Below, one piece after another: positions 14,550-21,134 of a stretch of DNA of 64,000 bases (position 1 is its first letter; each line of letters opens with the position of its first letter). Position numbers and translations under genes: made by a program. The stretch comes from Anaerolineales bacterium (lineage in GTDB: Bacteria; Chloroflexota; Anaerolineae; Anaerolineales; Villigracilaceae): the NCBI GenBank assembly GCA_020634895.1, contig JACKAV010000004.1:1-64000 (forward strand), read 5' to 3'. The notes under the pieces were generated by a model, which had not been told where the DNA came from, did no database searches, and saw nothing but the letters and a program-made list of their open reading frames with translations.

Positions 14550-16016
14550 ATGACTCAACGTATATCCATAGACCCCGTCACCCGCCTTGAAGGTCACGGC
14601 AAGATCGAGATCTTTCTGGACGATAACGGCAACGTCGCCAACTCGTATTTCCAGATCCCCGAACTGCGCGGATTCGAACGGTTCGTTGTCGGGCGTCCCA
14701 TCGAAGAGATGCCGCTGCTGACCAACCGCATCTGCGGCGTATGCCCCGAGGCGCATCACATGGCGGCGGCAAAGGCAGCGGATGCGGTCTATCACATCGA
14801 CCCGCCGCTTCCGGCAAAGATGCTGCGCGAACTTCTCTACATGGCGTTCTACTGCACCGACCACACCACACACTTCTACGCACTCGGCGGACCTGACTTT
14901 GTAATGGGTCCCGATGCGCCGGTTGCGGAACGCAATATCCTCGGCGTGATCCACAAGGTTGGGCTGGAAGTCGGCGGCAAGGTCATCCAGATGCGCAAGT
15001 ATGGTCACAACGTGGTCGAGATGATCGGCGGCAGGAAGGTGCATCCATGTACGTCCATCCCCGGCGGGTTGACCAAGGGCATCACCGAAGAACAACGCAA
15101 AGAGATCGAAGAGATGGGGCATTGGGCAGTCGAGTTCGCCCAGTTCAGCCTGCAGGTCTTCAATGATATTGTGCTCGCCAACAAGGAATACGTTGACCTC
15201 ATCCTCGGCGACGTGTATACCCATCACACCTATTACATGGGCATGGTGGACGAACACAACAAGATCAACTTCTACGACGGCAAGGTCCGCGTGGTGGACC
15301 CGGACGGCAAAGAGTTCGTCAAATACGAGCCGAAGGATTACGCCCAACACATCGCCGAACACGTCGAGCCGTGGACGTACCTCAAATTCCCGTACCTCAA
15401 AAACGTCGGCTGGAAAGGCTTCGTGGACGGTAATGATTCGGGCGTTTACATGGCAACTCCGCTCTCGCGCCTGAACGCATGCGACGGTATGGCAACGCCG
15501 CTCGCGCAAGCCGAGTACGAAAAATTCTACGCCATACTCGGCGGCAAGCCGGTGCATCAACGCCTCGCCACACATTGGGCGCGTCTCATCGAATTGCTCT
15601 ACGCCGCCGAACGCTGGGTGGAACTGGTCACCGACCCGGAGATCACTTCACCGGATATTCACGTCAAGCCGACCGAGACTCCGACGGAAGGAATCGGCAT
15701 CGTCGAAGCGCCGCGCGGGACTCTCACGCATCATTACTGGACCGATGAGTTGGGACGCGTGACCAGGGCGAATCTCATCGTCGGCACGACCAACAACTAT
15801 GCGCCCATTCAAATGTCCACGCACAAGGCGGCGGCGAGTCTCATCAAAAACGGCAACGTGACCGACGGTCTGCTCAACATGGTGGAGATGGCGTTCCGCG
15901 CCTACGACCCATGCTTCGGCTGCGCCACCCACTCCCTGCCGGGACAAATGCCATTGGAGATCACGGTCCGCGATGCGGAGGGGAATCCGCTTGAGGTGTT
16001 GAAACAGTTTTGTTAG
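14550..16016 (+). CDS. mvhA: [NiFe] hydrogenase large subunit, MvhA-like (group 3c)
   Basis: A 488-residue large subunit. The NiFe ligands are Cys62 and Cys65 (RICGVCPEAHH) and Cys455 and Cys458 (DPCFGCATH). A 27-residue tail follows His461 and is expected to be cut off by a maturation protease. The N-terminus (SIDPVTRLEGHGKIEIFLD) is typical. With MvhG/D and HdrABC it should form a H2:ferredoxin/disulfide bifurcating complex. Confidence 0.95.
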   Translation: MTQRISIDPVTRLEGHGKIEIFLDDNGNVANSYFQIPELRGFERFVVGRPIEEMPLLTNRICGVCPEAHHMAAAKAADAVYHIDPPLPAKMLRELLYMAFYCTDHTTHFYALGGPDFVMGPDAPVAERNILGVIHKVGLEVGGKVIQMRKYGHNVVEMIGGRKVHPCTSIPGGLTKGITEEQRKEIEEMGHWAVEFAQFSLQVFNDIVLANKEYVDLILGDVYTHHTYYMGMVDEHNKINFYDGKVRVVDPDGKEFVKYEPKDYAQHIAEHVEPWTYLKFPYLKNVGWKGFVDGNDSGVYMATPLSRLNACDGMATPLAQAEYEKFYAILGGKPVHQRLATHWARLIELLYAAERWVELVTDPEITSPDIHVKPTETPTEGIGIVEAPRGTLTHHYWTDELGRVTRANLIVGTTNNYAPIQMSTHKAAASLIKNGNVTDGLLNMVEMAFRAYDPCFGCATHSLPGQMPLEITVRDAEGNPLEVLKQFC

Positions 16017-16095
16017 CAGATACAGGTATCAGTCAGGTTGTGATGCGGGTTCTTAATCCAAAACCGACCTGCGAATATTTAGCGGAGGTGCCATC

Positions 16096-16590
16096 ATGAA
16101 AACGATCATTGTGGGGCTTGGCAACCCCATCCTTGGGGATGACGGTGTTGGGTGGAAGATCGCCGAAGAGATCCGTAAGCAGCTGCCCGCGGATGATATA
16201 GATGTGGCTTGTCTTTCTCTGGGCGGGCTGGGGCTGATGGAACATCTCATCGGTTATGACCGCGCGATCCTGGTTGACGCGTTTGCGACCAACGACCAAC
16301 CCGGTTCCATCCTTATCCTGAAACTGGATGAGCTGCCGAATTACTCCGCATTCCATACCACCAGTGCGCATGATACGTCTCTGCAAAAGGCGATCGAGTT
16401 GGGAAGAAGCATGGGAGCCAAACTGCCGGAGGAAGTGGAGATCGTGGGCATTACCACCATCAAGGTGCATGAATTCACTGAAGAGTTGTCTCCCCCGGTC
16501 GCGGACGTGGTCGGCTTTGCCACGCGGGTTGTGCTCGATCTACTAAAACAGCCGATAGGTGTTAAGAGAGAATCGCACGCAGAAGTTTAA
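16096..16590 (+). CDS. hydrogenase maturation endopeptidase (HyaD/HybD family)
   Basis: A 164-residue protease. The nickel-sensing residues are visible in GLGNPILGDDGVG, LVDAFAT and SAHDTSL. It trims the C-terminal tail of the large subunit after nickel insertion. It is the last gene of the hydrogenase operon; a terminator follows at 16634-16664. No hypA-F genes are in the window, so they must be elsewhere. Confidence 0.93.
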   Translation: MKTIIVGLGNPILGDDGVGWKIAEEIRKQLPADDIDVACLSLGGLGLMEHLIGYDRAILVDAFATNDQPGSILILKLDELPNYSAFHTTSAHDTSLQKAIELGRSMGAKLPEEVEIVGITTIKVHEFTEELSPPVADVVGFATRVVLDLLKQPIGVKRESHAEV

Positions 16591-16633
16591 GAAAAGATTT
16601 CTCGTCATCGCTCGAAATTACGTTCACTAAAAC

Positions 16634-16670
16634 GAACGGGGCGGGTTTGATACCCGCCCCGTTCAATTTT
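16634..16670. terminator. bidirectional terminator after the hydrogenase operon
   Basis: A 13-bp perfect stem (GAACGGGGCGGGT / ACCCGCCCCGTTC) with a 5-base loop, followed by AATTTT. It separates the protease gene (+) from the acetyltransferase gene (-). Confidence 0.85.
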
Positions 16671-16962
16671 AATTCCCTTGATATTTTGTCAACTCAGCAT
16701 ATTGCGGGTTGCGTCGGATGTACGCCGCCACATAGGAACACATGGGTATCACCCGCAGGGACTTGGACTTTGCATATTCAAGCCCAGCTTTTGTGATCAC
16801 GCCTGCCACGCCGTGTCCGCGAAATTCATACGGCACGCCGACATGCGTCATGATGATGCTGTCGCCGTCCACCAAATAATCAAGTTTGGCGAGTTGACCT
16901 TCCAATTCGACTTCAAAGCGGTTTTGTTCGGGGTTATGAACAACTTTCAGATTTTCTTCCAT
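16669..16962 (-). CDS. small GNAT-like N-acetyltransferase (NATD1/YjdJ type)
   Basis: A 97-residue protein with the compact GNAT core: a beta hairpin, then VPYEFRGHGVAGVITKAGLE (acetyl-CoA loop, R-x2-G-x-G/A type), then VIPMCSYVAAYIRRNPQY. This is the YjdJ/NATD1 subgroup; substrates are generally unknown. It lies 2 bp from the end of the agmatinase-like gene on the same strand. Confidence 0.85.
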   Translation of the reverse strand: MEENLKVVHNPEQNRFEVELEGQLAKLDYLVDGDSIIMTHVGVPYEFRGHGVAGVITKAGLEYAKSKSLRVIPMCSYVAAYIRRNPQYAELTKYQGN

Positions 16963-16964
16963 TT

Positions 16965-17861
16965 TTAACCTTGCTGTTTCTTCCGCGCATTGACGGCGAT
17001 ATATTCCATGATGATCTTCAATCCGGCGAAGACCGTTGCCTCGGAAGGGTCGAGCGGCGGAGCGATCTCAACCACATCCAAACCGACCAGCGGCAGGTCT
17101 TCAGTGGATTTGATAAGCGTCAGCACATCGCGCGAAGTTAATCCGCCAAACTCGGGAATGCCCGTCCCCGGCGCAACAGATGGGTCGAGGCAGTCAATGT
17201 CCAATGAGATATGTACAGCGTCGCAGTCGTTGAGGATGTTATAGACGCTGTCCGCGATGTGACGTATGCCGCGGTCGGCAACATCGGCGGCAGTGTAAAC
17301 GTGGATGCCGCCATTCTCGATCAGGTCGATCTCCTGCTCCTCCCACGAGCGGAGTCCCACCATGCAGACGTCATGCGGCTCGATGCCGAATTCCAGGGCG
17401 CGGCGCATGGTGTTGGCATGGGAAATGCGCGAGCCGTCGAAAAAGTCACAGAGATCGGGGTGGGCATCGATCCACAAAATGCCGAGACGCTGGTCCTTGT
17501 ATCGTTCGCGCTGCGCCTGCAAAACAGGAATCGTCACCGAATGGTCGCCGCCGAGAATGATCGGCATGTTCGGAAGAGAAGCCACCTTTTGGCGAACCAG
17601 CACAAAGTCCGATTCTGGATCCGTGATCTGGATGTCGCCCAAGTCGCAGATGGTCATATCCTGCAAACGGGTGCGGTCCTCGCTGAACGGAGTCAGATGC
17701 CGCGACCAATACCGCAGGCGCTCGGGCGCATGAGCCGCTCCCTTGCGTGCGCTGGCAAGCCCATCGAATGGGATGCCGATCACGCTGAAATCCGTCTGTT
17801 CGGGGGTGAGGTTTGGGCGGTGCAGGTCGCCCCAAAGTCCATGAGTGCCTTCTTCGGTCAT
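16965..17861 (-). CDS. speB: agmatinase/arginase-family ureohydrolase
   Basis: A 298-residue ureohydrolase. All manganese motifs are present: GGDHSVT, DAHPDLCDF and SLDIDCLDPSVAPGTG. The family splits agmatine, arginine or guanidino acids into urea and an amine; overall the sequence is closest in style to agmatinase. The start at 17861 has AAGGAG 6 bases upstream; the track start at 17933 does not. It diverges from kamA. Confidence 0.88.
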   Translation of the reverse strand: MTEEGTHGLWGDLHRPNLTPEQTDFSVIGIPFDGLASARKGAAHAPERLRYWSRHLTPFSEDRTRLQDMTICDLGDIQITDPESDFVLVRQKVASLPNMPIILGGDHSVTIPVLQAQRERYKDQRLGILWIDAHPDLCDFFDGSRISHANTMRRALEFGIEPHDVCMVGLRSWEEQEIDLIENGGIHVYTAADVADRGIRHIADSVYNILNDCDAVHISLDIDCLDPSVAPGTGIPEFGGLTSRDVLTLIKSTEDLPLVGLDVVEIAPPLDPSEATVFAGLKIIMEYIAVNARKKQQG

Positions 17862-17920
17862 GGTCGCTCCTTGTTTTGCCAAAAGTATCCCATCAATTGT
17901 ACCTTTGAAAACGAACGACA

Positions 17921-17949
17921 TTGACCCCCCCATTATTTGCTCTTAAAAT
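17921..17949 (+). promoter_or_regulatory. promoter of the kamA transcript
   Basis: TTGACC (17921-17926), 17-bp spacer, TAAAAT (17944-17949). The predicted transcription start is at the ATG of a 16-codon open frame. Confidence 0.6.
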
Positions 17950-17955
17950 GAATTC

Positions 17956-18006
17956 ATGCCGAAAATCGCAGGTTTTTACCTTCCTGACCACGACCCTCCA
18001 GCGTGA
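17956..18006 (+). CDS. leaderless 16-codon open frame upstream of kamA
   Basis: The ATG lies 6 bases after the -10 box, at the predicted +1, and the frame encodes MPKIAGFYLPDHDPPA before a TGA. It could be a leader peptide, or the remnant of a displaced gene start. It ends 51 bp before kamA, which has its own ribosome site. Confidence 0.35.
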   Translation: MPKIAGFYLPDHDPPA

Positions 18007-18057
18007 GCGGCTGTCTTAACTGTTGATATCCGACCTTTTAAAATTATTGGAGGAACC

Positions 18058-19386
18058 ATGAAAACCGAGTTCGTTTCAAAACGCGCAAAGATCTACGCCG
18101 ATGTTCCCGATGAAAAGTGGAACGATTGGCGCTGGCAGCTTTCCAACCGTCTGAATTCCGTCGAAGATATTGAGAAAGTTCTCCCGCTCACAGACAGTGA
18201 ACGAAAAGCGCTGCAAACACAGGGTCTCTTCCGCGTGGATGTGACCCCCTACTTCATTTCCCTGATCGACCCGGATGACCCCAACGACCCGACCCGCATG
18301 CAGATCATTCCGCGCGCCGAGGAGATGCAAGCCTTCACCGCCATGATGGAGGATTCACTGGCGGAAGACCGCCACTCACCCGTGCCGGGGCTTGTTCACC
18401 GGTATCCTGACAGGGTTCTCATGCTGGTAACGACCCAGTGCGCGTCATACTGCCGCTATTGCACCCGCTCCCGCATCGTCGGTGACCCGGGGCAGACTTT
18501 CAAACGCGAAGAGTTCGAGATGCAGATCGAGTATCTCAAACGCACGCCGCAAGTCCGCGATGTGCTGCTTTCCGGCGGCGACCCGCTGGTACTTGCACCG
18601 AAAATTCTCGAAGAATTGCTGTCCCGCCTGCGCGAGATTCCACACATTGAGATCATCCGCATCGGTTCGCGTGTGCCGGTCTTTATGCCCATGCGTGTCA
18701 CACAGGAATTGTGCGACATGCTCGCCAAATACCACCCGCTGTGGATCAACATCCACGTCAACCACTCGAACGAGATCAGCAAGGAACTTGCCGAAGCCTG
18801 CGACCGCCTCACTCGTGCGGGCATTCCGCTCGGCAATCAGTCCGTTTTGCTGGCAGGAGTAAACGACAACGTGCACATCCAGCGCCAGTTGGTACAGGAC
18901 CTTGTCCGCATCCGCGTGCGCCCGTACTATCTCTATCAATGCGACCTCGTCGAAGGTGCAGGACATTTCCGCACGCCGGTTGCCAAGGGCATCGAGATCA
19001 TGGAAGGCCTGCGCGGACATACCTCCGGCTATGCCGTGCCGCAGTACATCATCGACGCGCCCGGAGGCGGCGGCAAGATTCCAGTCATGCCGAACTACCT
19101 GTTGAGCATGTCCGACCACAAGGTGTTATTGCGCAATTACGAAGGCTACATCACCACTTACGAGGAGCCCACCGACTACATTCCCGACAAGGCAGCAAAG
19201 TTCAAGGGACTCAAACGCCCCGAACCGGGTCAGGCTGGATTAACAGCCCTGCTCGACGGCGAAGAGATGTTCATCAAGCCGGAGGACTTTGACGAGCTCC
19301 ATAATCGTCATGGCATTCAACACCGCTTAAAAGACGAGAACAAGTGGAAGCCACTTGGCATTGGAACCGGTAACTCAAACGAATAA
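18058..19386 (+). CDS. kamA: lysine 2,3-aminomutase (radical SAM, PLP)
   Basis: A 442-residue enzyme that converts L-lysine to L-beta-lysine. The radical SAM cluster is Cys128-x3-Cys132-x2-Cys135 (CASYCRYC), and GGDPL binds SAM. The PLP lysine lies in DAPGGGGKIP. The two Asp residues that hold the lysine side chain in the known enzyme are conserved in YLYQCDLVEG and YIIDAPGGGGK, which favours lysine over glutamate as substrate. It starts after TTGGAGGAACC. Beta-lysine can feed lysine breakdown or the osmolyte N-acetyl-beta-lysine; no ablB-like partner is adjacent. Confidence 0.93.
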   Translation: MKTEFVSKRAKIYADVPDEKWNDWRWQLSNRLNSVEDIEKVLPLTDSERKALQTQGLFRVDVTPYFISLIDPDDPNDPTRMQIIPRAEEMQAFTAMMEDSLAEDRHSPVPGLVHRYPDRVLMLVTTQCASYCRYCTRSRIVGDPGQTFKREEFEMQIEYLKRTPQVRDVLLSGGDPLVLAPKILEELLSRLREIPHIEIIRIGSRVPVFMPMRVTQELCDMLAKYHPLWINIHVNHSNEISKELAEACDRLTRAGIPLGNQSVLLAGVNDNVHIQRQLVQDLVRIRVRPYYLYQCDLVEGAGHFRTPVAKGIEIMEGLRGHTSGYAVPQYIIDAPGGGGKIPVMPNYLLSMSDHKVLLRNYEGYITTYEEPTDYIPDKAAKFKGLKRPEPGQAGLTALLDGEEMFIKPEDFDELHNRHGIQHRLKDENKWKPLGIGTGNSNE

Positions 19387-19414
19387 CACGGCAATTTAGG
19401 GGACTGTTATACTT

Positions 19415-19444
19415 AGACCTGACGGATAAAGTTCCGTCAGGTCT
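19415..19444 (+). terminator. hairpin after kamA
   Basis: A 12-bp perfect stem AGACCTGACGGA / TCCGTCAGGTCT with a 6-base loop. It has no strong U tract, so it could be a weak terminator or a repeat. Confidence 0.5.
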
Positions 19445-19464
19445 ATTCAAATAAGGAGATATCC

Positions 19465-20076
19465 ATGTCCAAAAAGATGCTATTTCTGACGGTCCTTGCG
19501 CTCGTGCTGGCCGCATGCATGCCGTCACAATCTCAAGACCAGCAGCCCACCGCCGACATTCAGTCAGACGTCAACACCGCCGTGGCAGGCACCATGCAGG
19601 TCAACGAACAGATCGACCACGCAGTGGAAATGACCGTAGCTGCCAAAGAATTGGATACCGCCAGCGAAGAGACAGCGGCGGATAGTAATGTCGTTCTTCA
19701 GGCGACCAATACCCCCATCGTGATACCCTCCTTTACACCGACGGCTTCCCCCGTTCCGCTGAAATACACCTGCGCCATCGTCAACCTCAAGCCGAAGAAC
19801 GGCACATTGTATTCAAAGAACGCCAAATTCGACATCAAGATGCGGGTGATCAACACCGGTACGCGTCCCTGGCCCGTCGGCATCGACGTGAAATATGTCA
19901 GCGGGACGAACATCACCGGCACGACGCGCGTCGAGATCCCCAAGGCGTTGCAGCCCGGGCAGGTCTATGACATCAACCTTGACGGCAAAGCCCCGGATAA
20001 AAAAGGCTACTACATGATGACCTGGCTTGTGGATGGTCCCATGTGCTATGGCTCCATAGGAATCAACGTCAAGTAA
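19465..20076 (+). CDS. lipoprotein with NBR1-type Ig-like domain (first of a pair)
   Basis: A 203-residue protein. The lipoprotein signal ends LVLAAC (Cys18). A Thr/Pro-rich linker (about 75-95) leads to a C-terminal Ig-like domain (YTCAIVNLKPKNG, AKFDIKMRVINTGTRPWPVG), which resembles the NBR1 FW domain known from many Chloroflexota surface proteins. It probably serves cell-surface binding. AAGGAG precedes the ATG. The next gene is a diverged copy of the same plan. Confidence 0.75.
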   Translation: MSKKMLFLTVLALVLAACMPSQSQDQQPTADIQSDVNTAVAGTMQVNEQIDHAVEMTVAAKELDTASEETAADSNVVLQATNTPIVIPSFTPTASPVPLKYTCAIVNLKPKNGTLYSKNAKFDIKMRVINTGTRPWPVGIDVKYVSGTNITGTTRVEIPKALQPGQVYDINLDGKAPDKKGYYMMTWLVDGPMCYGSIGINVK

Positions 20077-20088
20077 AGGTTGAAACAC

Positions 20089-20718
20089 ATGCTTCGGCGT
20101 AGTTACAAAACCTTAGCCCTGTTCGCGGCATTGATCGTGATGCTGGCATGCGTACCCACATTGGGATCCGCCCCTGCCGTCCCCACCTTTGACCCGAATT
20201 CTCCGCTAACAGCCATCGTTGAAACAGCGGCAGTCGCTGCCACCCAGACGCAGCTCTACGCTCCACCGACGAATACGTCAACACCGCTGCCCACCAACAC
20301 ACCAATCGATACGCCAACAGCTACGGCAACCTTCCTATTCGCGCTCCCCACCATCGAACAGCCGCCCACGCAGGTTCCGCTGGGTGTTTCAGAAAAATCC
20401 CTGGATTGTCAGGTACTTTCCGCGGAACCCAAGTCACTTGTCGCCGCGTCCGCAAGTTTTATTGGCAAATGGACGATCGCCAATATCGGTAAAGACTCCT
20501 GGACTTCTGATAGCTTCGATTACCGGTACGAATCAGGCGACAAGATCCATTTGCAATCCATCTATGATTTTCCGGTGAATGTACAGCCCGGCTCCATTGT
20601 GGAATTGACCGTGGATATGCAGGCGCCATCCGCGCCGGGTGAATACACCACCGTTTGGATGCTCTATAGGAGTAATAGAAGTTTCTGTGAAATGAAATTA
20701 ACCATCACAGTGCAATAA
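20089..20718 (+). CDS. lipoprotein with NBR1-type Ig-like domain (second of a pair)
   Basis: A 209-residue protein with lipobox VMLAC (Cys21), a Thr/Pro linker and a C-terminal domain (GKWTIANIGKDSWTSDSF, then VNVQPGSIVELTVDMQAP) matching the plan of the gene 12 bp upstream. The ATG at 20089 is preferred to the TTG at 20080. A strong terminator follows. Confidence 0.75.
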   Translation: MLRRSYKTLALFAALIVMLACVPTLGSAPAVPTFDPNSPLTAIVETAAVAATQTQLYAPPTNTSTPLPTNTPIDTPTATATFLFALPTIEQPPTQVPLGVSEKSLDCQVLSAEPKSLVAASASFIGKWTIANIGKDSWTSDSFDYRYESGDKIHLQSIYDFPVNVQPGSIVELTVDMQAPSAPGEYTTVWMLYRSNRSFCEMKLTITVQ

Positions 20719-20759
20719 ACAAAAACTCCGAGTTCGTAATGAACTCGGAGTTTTTGTTT
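20717..20759. terminator. strong bidirectional terminator
   Basis: A 19-bp perfect inverted repeat around ACTCCGAGTTC / GAACTCGGAGT with A and T runs at its ends. It lies between the convergent lipoprotein and small membrane protein genes. Confidence 0.92.
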
Positions 20760-21056
20760 TTAGGATGTTGGCGGGAGAGGTTCGTCTGGTGTTTCGATCG
20801 CGGCTTCTGCAGCAGCGGCTTCGGGTTTCTTGCGCAGCAGGAAGAATCCCGTTGCAATCGGAATGACGATCAGGATAATGGACAAACAAAGGAATGCATA
20901 TCCAGCCGCAGCGGGCATGGCCTGTTCCGGACCGCCGAAGTTATAGGTGCCGTTGCCGGTGATGCCACCGAAGCCCATGATACACATGAACAAACTACAG
21001 CAGGAACATAATAAAGCGACAACTACAGTAATAATGATGCTTGTGTTTCTGTTCAT
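20760..21056 (-). CDS. small membrane protein, unknown function
   Basis: A 98-residue protein with two predicted membrane helices (about 7-30 and 50-72), a Gly-rich loop between them, and an Ala/Glu/Pro-rich cytoplasmic tail. The start at 21056 has AAGGAG 6 bases upstream. No family is recognised. It is placed after the pheST operon on the same strand, but beyond the pheT terminator. Confidence 0.7.
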   Translation of the reverse strand: MNRNTSIIITVVVALLCSCCSLFMCIMGFGGITGNGTYNFGGPEQAMPAAAGYAFLCLSIILIVIPIATGFFLLRKKPEAAAAEAAIETPDEPLPPTS

Positions 21057-21090
21057 AATTTTCTCCTTTTCAGCGCCCAGTATAGCCGAT

Positions 21091-21127
21091 AAAAAAACGG
21101 GTTGCAAACCGATGTTCGCAACCCGTT
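21091..21127 (-). terminator. terminator of the pheST operon
   Basis: Stem AACGGGTTGC / GCAACCCGTT, followed on the minus strand by a run of seven T. Confidence 0.88.
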
Positions 21128-21134
21128 GGTACTA

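Noticed and set aside
14514..15575. A 353-codon open frame antisense to mvhA
   Set aside because: It mirrors the conserved large-subunit gene and its protein has a His/Val/Asp-rich shadow composition.
8940..16590. Methanogenesis as the role of the Hdr-Mvh operon
   Set aside because: All surrounding genes are bacterial and no methyl-CoM reductase or related gene is present.
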